From assembly GCA_900543345.1 (NCBI GenBank), contig UQRJ01000157.1, forward strand, positions 1-7,013: a DNA stretch of 7,013 nt. The letters run 5' to 3'. Positions 1 to 6,093 of this stretch are shown piece after piece. Position 1 is the first letter of the stretch. Each line of letters begins with the position of its first letter. The stretch comes from an uncultured Sporolactobacillus sp. (lineage in GTDB: Bacteria; Bacillota; Bacilli; Bacillales; Sporolactobacillaceae). The position numbers and the translations under genes were made by a program. The notes below the pieces were generated by a model, which saw only the letters and a program-made list of their open reading frames with translations, did no database searches and had not been told where the DNA came from.

Positions 1-31
1 GTCGGCAGCGTCAGATGTGTATAAGAGACAG
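1..31 (+). other. Nextera Read-1 adapter (sequencing artefact)
   Basis: The first 31 bases match the last 31 bases of the 33-base Nextera Read-1 transposase adapter. Bases 13-31 (AGATGTGTATAAGAGACAG) are the complete 19-bp Tn5 mosaic end. This is library adapter left on a contig end and not part of the organism's genome. Genomic sequence starts at base 32. The ATG at 15-17 lies inside the adapter, so any protein predicted from it carries the artificial leader MCIRDR. Confidence 0.98.
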
Positions 32-32
32 G

Positions 33-842
33 GGTAAGACCGGTCATGTGGAGGCGGTGGAAATTACCTTCAATCCTGCTATTTTTTCTTATCGGAAACT
101 GCTGGCTATTTTCTGGCGGCAGATCGATCCGACCGATGCCGGCGGCCAGTTTCACGACCGCGGCCCGTCGTACCATACGGCAATCTTTTACCACAGCGAC
201 GAGCAGCGTTCTCAGGCGGAAGCGTCTCGCGCTGCATTGGTAAAAAGCGGTCGCTTTGCTCAACCGATTGTCACCGCAATCCTACCGGCGGGGCCGTTTT
301 ATCCGGCGGAACCCGAGCATCAGGATTATTACCGCAAGCAGCCGTTTCACTATAAACTGTATCGTCGCGGATCGGGACGTGACGATTTTATTAACGAGCA
401 CTGGCGACTGAAAAAAGATTCCGAACAGTTGAAGAAAAAGCTGACGCCGATGCAGTACCGAGTGACGCAGCGGCAAGGGACCGAACCGCCGTTTGCGAAT
501 GCGTACTGGAATAATCGTCGTGAGGGTATTTATGTCGATATTGTCTCCGGCGAAGCGCTGTTTTCGACGAAAGATCAATTTGATGCCGGCTGCGGTTGGC
601 CGAGTTTTACCCGGCCGCTCGCGGAGAGCCGGCTCGACTATCGGCAGGACGACACGCACAGCATGATACGCACGGAGGTACGCAGCCGACTCGCCGACTC
701 GCATCTTGGTCACGTCTTTAATGACGGTCCCGCTCCCGGCGGCCTGCGTTACTGCATTAATTCGGCGGCGCTGCGGTTTATTGCCAAAGAAGATTTGGAT
801 CGGGAAGGCTATGGGGAGTACAAATCGTGGTTTGACAGATGA
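33..842 (+). CDS. msrAB: Peptide methionine sulfoxide reductase MsrA/MsrB fusion, 5'-truncated
   Basis: Bifunctional enzyme that reduces methionine-S-sulfoxide (MsrA) and methionine-R-sulfoxide (MsrB) in oxidised proteins. Only 269 codons remain, counting from GGT at 33, and the contig end removes the start. The visible MsrA part (residues about 1-115) begins at GKTGHVEAVEITFNP and includes IDPTDAGGQFHDRG and FYPAEPEHQDYY. The family's catalytic GCFWG motif would lie in the missing roughly 45-55 residues. The MsrB domain (about 136-265) is complete: LTPMQYRVTQ, GTEPPF, GIYVDIVSGE, resolving Cys187 in AGCGWPSF, SHLGHVFNDGP, and catalytic Cys241 in RYCINSAAL. These two Cys match the pair known from Neisseria PilB. 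The CxxC zinc-binding pairs of other MsrBs are absent. No Cys is seen in the visible MsrA part. The A-B order is that of streptococcal MsrAB and the C-terminal part of PilB. Family assignment is certain; the true start is unknowable here. Confidence 0.95.
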   Translation, partial: GKTGHVEAVEITFNPAIFSYRKLLAIFWRQIDPTDAGGQFHDRGPSYHTAIFYHSDEQRSQAEASRAALVKSGRFAQPIVTAILPAGPFYPAEPEHQDYYRKQPFHYKLYRRGSGRDDFINEHWRLKKDSEQLKKKLTPMQYRVTQRQGTEPPFANAYWNNRREGIYVDIVSGEALFSTKDQFDAGCGWPSFTRPLAESRLDYRQDDTHSMIRTEVRSRLADSHLGHVFNDGPAPGGLRYCINSAALRFIAKEDLDREGYGEYKSWFDR

Positions 843-939
843 AAATGCGGACCGTTTTTATCGGACGGGGTGAGTAAAGAAAACGAATGATTCCGCCGAT
901 ATAATAATAGCGGCCGATAGGCCAAGACGCCCGCCGGGA

Positions 940-954
940 CCCGCTGCAAGCGGG
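940..954. repeat. Small GC hairpin downstream of msrAB
   Basis: CCCGCT (940-945) pairs perfectly with AGCGGG (949-954) around a 3-base loop. It lies about 100 bases after the msrAB stop. No T-run follows, so it is not a typical intrinsic terminator. It may be a weak transcript end structure or chance in GC-rich sequence. Nothing else convincing, including any small gene, was seen in 843-960. Confidence 0.25.
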
Positions 955-979
955 CTACCGTCGATAAGATATGCGAATT

Positions 980-1008
980 TTTACAATATCATCTAAACGA
1001 ACTAGGAT
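980..1008 (+). promoter_or_regulatory. Candidate sigma-A promoter for the LysM hydrolase gene
   Basis: TTTACA (980-985, five of six matches to TTGACA) is followed after 17 bases by TAGGAT (1003-1008, four of six matches to TATAAT), in locally A+T-rich sequence. The start codon at 1085 would give a leader of about 70 bases. I did not find the paired TGT(A/T)A half-sites expected of a WalR box, which often controls wall hydrolases in Bacilli. Confidence 0.4.
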
Positions 1009-1084
1009 AAATGTGATAAAATAGAGGAAAACATTCGAGTTACGGACTTAGATCACGGGCCAATTGTCAAGGGGGCATTTTGCA

Positions 1085-2161
1085 ATGAAGAAAGTGGTCA
1101 TTCCCGCACTTGCGGGCGGAGTTTTCCTGACGGCGGCCGGACAGAGCGCGATGGCCGCCGGCAATCAAGCGGTTGTCAGTCTTGCCGACCGCTATCAGGG
1201 AACGCCTTATTCTTATGGCGCCAGGTCTTATTCAACGGCGGCTTTCGATTGCTCATCGTTTACACAGTATATTTATAAAAAAGCGGCCGGCATTACGCTG
1301 CCGCGCACGTCGGCGGCCCAGGCAACAGTCGGGACCGCGGTAGCGAAGGCGAATCTGCAAGCGGGCGATCTGCTTTTCTTCGATACCGACGGCAACGGCA
1401 GTGTAAACCATGTCGGCATTTATATTGGCGGCGGGCGGATGATCAGTGCCGAACTGACGGTCGGCGTACATATCACCAACGTATTTGCCGGCGGCGGGTC
1501 GCAGTATTATTGGCAGAAATATTTTGTGGGTGCCCGGCGAGTGATTGGGGCTTCGTCGGGTGGCGGGGCAACGCAAAGCACGTCACAGTCGTCGACGGCG
1601 GTTCGGGCATCGGCGTCCCAGACGTCTTACACGGTGAAAAGCGGCGACAGTCTGTGGGCAATTGCCAGGAGTCACGGCCTGTCGGTGGCGAAGCTGAAGT
1701 CGCTGAACGATCTGAATTCGAATACGATCTATCCCGGGCAGAAGCTGGCGCTCTCCGGGAATGCCGGCAGCCAGGTGAAGGTCACGTCCGCGGTTTCTTC
1801 GGTCGCGCGGAAGACGGGAGGATCGGCATCCTCTTATACAATAAAAAGCGGCGACAGCCTGTGGGCAATTGCCAGGGGTCACGGTCTGTCGGTGGCGAAG
1901 CTGAAATCGCTGAACGGCCTGAAATCGAATCTGATTTATCCGGGCCAAAAACTGACTCTGTCGGGTGCGCAAGCCTCGAATCAGACAGAACAGAAAAGCA
2001 GCAAGGCCGGAGCGGATACGAATGGGTATACGGTGAAAAGCGGCGATAACCTGTGGTCGATTGCCACAATGCACGGCATCACGGTAAACAAACTGATGCG
2101 TACGAATAATCTGTCGTCGATCTTGATTTTTCCGGGTCAGAAACTGGTTATTCCCGGCTGA
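1085..2161 (+). CDS. Secreted NlpC/P60 endopeptidase with three C-terminal LysM domains
   Basis: Predicted wall hydrolase that cuts peptide stems of peptidoglycan; 358 residues. A Sec signal peptide (MKKVVIPALAGGVFLTAAG...) has a likely cleavage after AMA, near residue 24. The NlpC/P60 domain follows (about 28-155) with catalytic Cys56 in FDCSSFTQYIY, the GDLLFF motif, and His109 in NHVGIYIGGGRMISA. The third triad position, His in E. coli MepS (VHA), appears to be Ser121 here. A Ser/Thr-rich linker leads to three LysM repeats (about 182-224, 251-294, 315-357), each with the pattern Y-T-(V/I)-K-S-G-D-x-L-W and ending in (Y/F)PGQKL. LysM binds glycan GlcNAc and should anchor the enzyme in the wall. 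ATG at 1085 was chosen because AAGGGGG (1069-1075) sits 9 bases upstream and the signal peptide starts there; an in-frame TTG at 1064 overlaps the region just before this site. LysM lies C-terminal here, the reverse of B. subtilis LytE, LytF and CwlS. The gene is monocistronic, with its own terminator. Confidence 0.93.
   Translation: MKKVVIPALAGGVFLTAAGQSAMAAGNQAVVSLADRYQGTPYSYGARSYSTAAFDCSSFTQYIYKKAAGITLPRTSAAQATVGTAVAKANLQAGDLLFFDTDGNGSVNHVGIYIGGGRMISAELTVGVHITNVFAGGGSQYYWQKYFVGARRVIGASSGGGATQSTSQSSTAVRASASQTSYTVKSGDSLWAIARSHGLSVAKLKSLNDLNSNTIYPGQKLALSGNAGSQVKVTSAVSSVARKTGGSASSYTIKSGDSLWAIARGHGLSVAKLKSLNGLKSNLIYPGQKLTLSGAQASNQTEQKSSKAGADTNGYTVKSGDNLWSIATMHGITVNKLMRTNNLSSILIFPGQKLVIPG
1641..1971 (+). 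repeat. Near-identical tandem LysM-coding repeats (two copies, 207-bp period)
   Basis: The DNA of LysM repeat 1 (from 1641) recurs 207 bases later as repeat 2 (from 1848). Bases 1641-1720 and 1848-1927 differ at only 7 of 80 positions, including shared runs such as GTGGGCAATTGCCAGG. The third LysM (from about 2040) is much more divergent in DNA and protein. The 207-bp period is 69 codons, so gain or loss of one unit keeps the reading frame. This indicates a recent internal duplication or gene conversion. Confidence 0.85.
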
Positions 2162-2190
2162 ACCGCCCGGCGCGTTTGAACTTGCAAGGT

Positions 2191-2238
2191 AACCGGACGA
2201 TCTTTTTCTCTTAAGGGGGAGAGGGTCGTCCGGTTTTT
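2191..2238 (+). terminator. Rho-independent terminator of the LysM hydrolase gene
   Basis: AACCGGACGA (2191-2200) pairs perfectly with TCGTCCGGTT (2226-2235). The stem can continue inward through a T/C-rich arm (2201-2210) and a G/A-rich arm (2216-2225) using G-U pairs, around a small TTAAG loop. A T-run (2234-2238) follows. It starts 30 bases after the stop codon and separates this gene from the qox control region. Confidence 0.9.
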
Positions 2239-2291
2239 ATTGTTATGAAACGGCATGAACGAGCATATGATGCTTGCGGGCCGGCAGCGAA

Positions 2292-2305
2292 TGTAAACGC
2301 TGTTA
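2292..2305 (+). promoter_or_regulatory. cre-like catabolite-response box
   Basis: TGTAAACGCTGTTA matches the Bacillus cre consensus TGWAANCGNTNWCA at every position except one (T for the C next to last). cre boxes bind CcpA when preferred sugars are abundant. It lies about 160 bases upstream of the strongest qox promoter candidate. A weaker -10-like TATACT (2324-2329) lies just downstream but has no recognisable -35, so a cre-controlled upstream promoter is possible but unproven. A 14-base degenerate motif can also arise by chance. Confidence 0.4.
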
Positions 2306-2395
2306 TATTTGCGGTAAATCATATATACTGGGATTGATGATGAAACTGTGAACAAAATAAGGTAAGTTTGTTAATAAATAAAACGTGCGTTAGAC

Positions 2396-2411
2396 TGTTA
2401 TAAAAATCACA
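2396..2411. promoter_or_regulatory. Crp/Fnr-family-like operator upstream of qoxA
   Basis: TGTTA (2396-2400), six bases, then TCACA (2407-2411) matches the TGTGA-N6-TCACA palindrome of Bacillus Fnr and other Crp/Fnr regulators at nine of ten positions. Its centre (2403.5) is about 60 bases upstream of the start point predicted for the first -10 box, a usual activator position. Just downstream is a second perfect palindrome, GCTAT-G-ATAGC (2412-2422). The identity of any regulator is inference; an oxygen or redox regulator would suit an oxidase operon. Confidence 0.35.
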
Positions 2412-2422
2412 GCTATGATAGC
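2412..2422. promoter_or_regulatory. Perfect 11-bp palindrome GCTATGATAGC
   Basis: GCTAT (2412-2416) and ATAGC (2418-2422) form a perfect inverted repeat around a single G. It sits between the Crp/Fnr-like box and the tandem -10 boxes, and shares GCTAT with them. It could be an operator half or whole site. I do not recognise it as the box of a named regulator. Confidence 0.25.
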
Positions 2423-2431
2423 AAATATAAG

Positions 2432-2465
2432 TTAACATAAAAAATTTATGCTATAATGCTATAAT
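2432..2465 (+). promoter_or_regulatory. Tandem extended -10 promoter of qoxABCD
   Basis: Two perfect extended -10 elements, TGCTATAAT at 2449-2457 and again at 2457-2465, are spaced 8 bases apart. A TTAACA (2432-2437, five of six matches to TTGACA) lies 14 bases before the first hexamer and 22 before the second, so neither has ideal spacing; extended -10 promoters depend less on a -35. Start points near 2464 and 2472 would give a leader of about 65-70 bases before qoxA. The surrounding 2340-2480 is strongly A+T-rich. Confidence 0.6.
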
Positions 2466-2535
2466 GTAATGTTTCTAAATAGGGATGTCGTTTATTTGGG
2501 GGTGCCCTGATAACGAAGGGGGGACGGGAAGACCA

Positions 2536-3504
2536 ATGATGAAATCTTTCACAGCAAAGGCGGCTGCCGTACTCTTGCCGCTGCTTATTCTGCTGAGCGG
2601 ATGTTCGGAAAAGATTGTGGTATTGGATCCGCAGGGGCCGGTGGCTCGCCGGCAATATGATCTGATCGTCTGGTCGTTGATTTTGATGGGATTGATTCTG
2701 ACTGTTGTGCTCATTATTTTTATCTACGTACTCATTCGCTTCGGCAAGAAAAATAGTAAAGGGTATGATCCAAATGACACGGGCAATCGCCGGCTGGAAA
2801 TCGCCTGGATCAGTGTTCCGGTGCTGATTTGCGTGCTGCTGGCCGTGCCGACGGTCCGCACGCTGTTTACGTTGGACAACGCACCGAAAGCGTCGGCGGC
2901 CGGTACTGCGCAGGCGGCAAGCGAGAAGAAGGCGCTGATTATCGATGCGACGTCCGTTCAATGGAAATGGTTGTTCCGTTATCCGGATCAGAAAATCGAG
3001 ACGGTTAATTATGTCGTGATTCCGGCAAACACGCCGGTCAAGTTCAGGTTGCATGCCTATGATGCGATGAATGCATTCTGGGTGCCCCAGCTCGGCGGCA
3101 TGCAGTATACGATGACGGATATGCCGATGAAATTATGGCTGCAGGCGGATCATCCCGGCCGTTATGAGGGCAGAAGTTCAAATTATTCCGGCCGCGGTTT
3201 CGCGCATATGACATTTACCGTCCTGTCGAAATCCTTCGGGGACTTCCAAAGCTGGGTAAATTCAGTCAAAAGCAATAAACCGGCACTGTCACATGAAAAA
3301 TATATGAAACTTTTACAACCAAATAATGTGAAACCGCAAACTTATTCCAATTATGCGACGATTGTCGCGAAAGATCTGAACAAGGCGCAGATGGATGCGC
3401 TGATGTCCGGCGAGTCGATCGACAAAGATGCAATGCATATGAACAAGAATATGAAGGGCATGGATATGGATCATGACGGGAAAGGAGGAAGCAGCCATGA
3501 TTGA
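2536..3504 (+). CDS. qoxA: Quinol oxidase subunit II (QoxA/CyoA type), lipoprotein
   Basis: Subunit II of a heme-copper quinol oxidase; 322 residues. The N-terminal signal sequence ends in a lipobox (ILLSGC), with Cys23 as the predicted lipid anchor. Two membrane helices follow (about 42-67 and 87-111), then an extracytoplasmic cupredoxin-like domain (VQWKWLFRYPD, AFWVPQLGGMQYTMTDMP). The CuA-binding Cys-x3-Cys/His/Met set of cytochrome c oxidases is absent (SNYSGRGFAHM in that place), which points to quinol as donor. The C-terminal tail (from about residue 299) is rich in Met and His: five Met and three His in about 24 residues. ATG at 2536 was chosen because a G-rich SD-like run lies at 2516-2523 and the signal peptide starts there. 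An in-frame ATG at 2485 has no spaced SD, and ATG 2539 is a close alternative. The 3' end overlaps qoxB by 8 bases. First gene of the oxidase operon. Confidence 0.95.
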   Translation: MMKSFTAKAAAVLLPLLILLSGCSEKIVVLDPQGPVARRQYDLIVWSLILMGLILTVVLIIFIYVLIRFGKKNSKGYDPNDTGNRRLEIAWISVPVLICVLLAVPTVRTLFTLDNAPKASAAGTAQAASEKKALIIDATSVQWKWLFRYPDQKIETVNYVVIPANTPVKFRLHAYDAMNAFWVPQLGGMQYTMTDMPMKLWLQADHPGRYEGRSSNYSGRGFAHMTFTVLSKSFGDFQSWVNSVKSNKPALSHEKYMKLLQPNNVKPQTYSNYATIVAKDLNKAQMDALMSGESIDKDAMHMNKNMKGMDMDHDGKGGSSHD

Positions 3505-5464
3505 GTCGATTAAATCGTTTCTCGGCTGGTTTTTTGTTACCGGCGATCCGATGATTTACGGGGCGGATGTTTCCATTGTTCTCGTCTCGCTTGCCATCGT
3601 GGCGGTATTAACGTATTTAAAAAAATGGAAGTGGCTGTGGCGCGAATGGCTAACGACGGTCGATCATAAAAGGATCGGCATCATGTACATTATCGCTGCT
3701 TTGCTGATGCTGTTCCGCGGCGGCGTCGACGCGCTAATGATGCGTACGCAGCTGGCGCTGCCCGGTATGCATTTCCTTGACGCAGACCATTATAATCAGG
3801 TCTTTACGACGCACGGCACGATCATGATTATCTTCGTGGCCATGCCGTTCATTTTCGGACTGATGAATATCGCGATTCCGCTGCAGATCGGTGCCCGCGA
3901 CGTCGCTTACCCATTTCTGAACGCGATCAGCTTCTGGCTGTTCTTTGCCGGGGCGCTGCTGTTTAACCTGTCGTTTGTCATCGGCGGCTCGCCCGATGCC
4001 GGCTGGTCCAGTTATGCGCCGTATGCCGGACTGGAAATGAACCCCGGCGTCGGCCAGAATTATTATTTACTCGGGGTGCAAATATCCGGGATTGGGTCAC
4101 TGGCGACGGGGATCAATTTCCTTGTCACCATTCTGAAAATGCGCGCACCAGGTATGACATTGTTTAAAATGCCGATGTTTGCCTGGTCGATTTTAATTAC
4201 GTCGGTGATCATCGTTTTCGCTTTCCCGGCTTTTACCGTGGCTCTGGCGCTGATGACGGTCGATCGGCTGCTCGGCGCACACTTCTTTACCATAGCGGCG
4301 GGCGGCTCACCGATGCTTTGGGCCAACTTGTTTTGGTTCTGGGGCCATCCGGAAGTTTATATTGTGCTGCTCCCGGTCTTCGGTATTTTTTCGGACGTCA
4401 TTTCGACATTCGCGCATAAGCCGCTGTTCGGCTACGTCGTGATGGTCTGGTCGATGGTCGCTATATCGATTCTGAGCTTTGTGACTTGGCTGCATCATTT
4501 CTTTACAATGGGCAATACAGCGCCGGTCAATGCTTTTTTCTCGATTTCAACGATGCTGATCGCCATTCCGACCGGTGTGAAAATATTCAACTGGCTATTT
4601 ACCTTGAACAAGGGGCGGATACATTTTACATCGCCGATGCTTTGGGCATTGGCCTTTATTCCGAACTTTACGATCGGCGGCATTACCGGCGTGATGCTGG
4701 CCATGGCGCCGGCCGATTATCAATATCATAACAGTTATTTCCTGGTTGCCCATTTCCACAGTACGCTGATTGCCGGGACAGTGTTCGGTATTTTCTGCGG
4801 GCTGCACTATTGGTGGCCGAAAATCTTCGGCTATTTACTTGACGAATACAAAGCCAAGTGGGCGTTCTGGGTATTCATGATTTCCTTCAATATTTGTTTC
4901 ATGCCGATGTACTTCCTCGGTCTGATGGGCATGACACGGCGGATGTATACGTATCCGGCGGGCCTCGGCTGGGGGCCGATCAACTTCGTCATGACAATCG
5001 GCGCGTTCGGCATGGGCCTCGGCTTTTTACTGATGGGTTACAACATCATCTGGAGCGCCGTCCATGGCAAACGCGATACCACCGGCGATCCGTGGGACGG
5101 CCGTACGCTCGAGTGGTCGACTGCTTCCCCGGCGGCGGAATACAATTTTGCACTCATTCCGACGGTATCGACGCGCGATGCCTTTGCCAAGTACAAGGAA
5201 GATCAAAAAGCGGGCAAAACGCCGAAACGGTTGGCGCTGCAGCCGATTCATTTGCCGAACAATACCGGCATCCCGGTTATTTTCTCCGCGTTCATGTTCG
5301 TTGCCGGCTTTGGTTTCGTCTTCCAGTGGTACTGGATGGCGTTCCCCGGCGTGCTCGGCGTCATTGCCTGCATGATCGCCCGCTCGTTTGTCTATAACGA
5401 TCATCACTTCATTCCGGTCGATGAAATTGAGCGGACGGAACGTGCGACGGGGAGGTTATCGTAA
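3497..5464 (+). CDS. qoxB: Quinol oxidase subunit I (catalytic heme-copper subunit)
   Basis: Catalytic, proton-pumping subunit that oxidises quinol and reduces O2 to water; 655 residues with about 14-15 membrane helices. With ATG 3497 as residue 1, the key residues fall on E. coli CyoB numbers: His106 and His421 (low-spin heme), His419 (high-spin heme), His284, His333 and His334 (CuB), Tyr288 (cross-linked Tyr), Glu286 and Asp135 (D channel), Lys362 (K channel). Arg74, Asp78, His98 and Gln101 match the quinol-site residues of CyoB after a short loop deletion. The sequence resembles Bacillus QoxB more than CyoB (for example LFNLSFVIGGSPDAGW and ALAFIPNFTIGG). The start is fixed by AAAGGAGG (3481-3488) 8 bases upstream. 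It overlaps the end of qoxA by 8 bases and the qoxC start by one base (TAATG). Whether the high-spin heme is a or o cannot be told from this sequence. No heme synthase gene is in the window. Confidence 0.98.
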   Translation: MIESIKSFLGWFFVTGDPMIYGADVSIVLVSLAIVAVLTYLKKWKWLWREWLTTVDHKRIGIMYIIAALLMLFRGGVDALMMRTQLALPGMHFLDADHYNQVFTTHGTIMIIFVAMPFIFGLMNIAIPLQIGARDVAYPFLNAISFWLFFAGALLFNLSFVIGGSPDAGWSSYAPYAGLEMNPGVGQNYYLLGVQISGIGSLATGINFLVTILKMRAPGMTLFKMPMFAWSILITSVIIVFAFPAFTVALALMTVDRLLGAHFFTIAAGGSPMLWANLFWFWGHPEVYIVLLPVFGIFSDVISTFAHKPLFGYVVMVWSMVAISILSFVTWLHHFFTMGNTAPVNAFFSISTMLIAIPTGVKIFNWLFTLNKGRIHFTSPMLWALAFIPNFTIGGITGVMLAMAPADYQYHNSYFLVAHFHSTLIAGTVFGIFCGLHYWWPKIFGYLLDEYKAKWAFWVFMISFNICFMPMYFLGLMGMTRRMYTYPAGLGWGPINFVMTIGAFGMGLGFLLMGYNIIWSAVHGKRDTTGDPWDGRTLEWSTASPAAEYNFALIPTVSTRDAFAKYKEDQKAGKTPKRLALQPIHLPNNTGIPVIFSAFMFVAGFGFVFQWYWMAFPGVLGVIACMIARSFVYNDHHFIPVDEIERTERATGRLS

Positions 5465-6093
5465 TGGCACAATCAACGCTGAGTCTGCACCCGAATGATC
5501 CGCAAACATTGCCGATCGAATATTCGACGCAGGAAGGCGACCTGAAAATCGTCGGTTTCTGGATCTTCTTAGCCGCCGAACTGGTCCTGTTCGGCACGTT
5601 ATTCGGATCCTATATTGTTTTGCAGAGCCATACGGCGGGCGGCCCGACGGCCAAACAACTATTTGCAATCGGCCCGGTGATGGCGGAAACGATTATTCTG
5701 CTGGTCAGCAGTTTTACGTGCAGTCTCGGCACACTGGAGCTGCGCCGGCATCGTGCGAAAGGATTGATTCTCTGGCTGGCCGTGACGGTTGTGCTCGGAC
5801 TTGCTTTTATCGGCATGGAAATCAATGAATTTTATACCTATGCCGCGGTTGAACATGCACCAATTCAGGCCAGCGCCTTCCTGTCCGGTTTTTATACATT
5901 GCTAAGTACACACGGCCTGCACGTATCGCTCGGCATTGTTTGGGTGATCTGCATCATGATTCAGTTGGCCCGGCGCGGCATCACACCGGTGACGGCGCGG
6001 AAAGCATTCATTGCCGGCCTTTATTGGCACTTCCTCGATGTCGTCTGGATCTTCATTTTTACGGCGGTCTACCTGATAGGGATGGTGAGATAA
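5464..6093 (+). CDS. qoxC: Quinol oxidase subunit III
   Basis: Non-catalytic membrane subunit III of the oxidase, which stabilises subunit I and supports proton uptake; 209 residues, close to the roughly 204 of Bacillus QoxC and E. coli CyoC. Five membrane helices are visible (about 28-53, 69-90, 100-123, 138-168, 183-206), the usual number for the quinol-oxidase form. Hallmarks are GFWIFLAAELVLFGTLF, LLSTHGLHVSLGI (about 146-158) and YWHFLDVVWIFIF (187-199). GGGGAGG (5449-5455) lies 8 bases before the ATG, which shares its A with the qoxB stop codon, so translation is probably coupled. Its own stop directly abuts the qoxD ATG. Confidence 0.97.
   Translation: MAQSTLSLHPNDPQTLPIEYSTQEGDLKIVGFWIFLAAELVLFGTLFGSYIVLQSHTAGGPTAKQLFAIGPVMAETIILLVSSFTCSLGTLELRRHRAKGLILWLAVTVVLGLAFIGMEINEFYTYAAVEHAPIQASAFLSGFYTLLSTHGLHVSLGIVWVICIMIQLARRGITPVTARKAFIAGLYWHFLDVVWIFIFTAVYLIGMVR

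Noticed and set aside
900..905. Perfect TATAAT between msrAB and the LysM hydrolase
   Set aside because: No -35-like hexamer lies 16-18 bases upstream, and the TTTACA/TAGGAT pair at 980-1008 is nearer the gene.
1064..1084. Upstream in-frame TTG start for the LysM hydrolase
   Set aside because: It lies just before the AAGGGGG ribosome binding site at 1069-1075, has no SD of its own, and would place seven residues (two of them basic or polar) before a canonical signal peptide.
1473..2074. Long antisense and alternative frames across the LysM region
   Set aside because: They are shadows of the repeated, Gly/Ser-rich LysM coding sequence. They show Arg-rich low-complexity composition and no domain.
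2262..2274. Inverted repeat AGCAT-ATG-ATGCT after the first terminator
   Set aside because: Short (5 bp), no T-run, not near a promoter or start, and likely by chance.
2485..2535. Upstream in-frame ATG for qoxA
   Set aside because: AGGG abuts this ATG with no spacer, and the extra 17 residues (including a Cys) would precede a normal lipoprotein signal peptide. ATG 2536 fits better.
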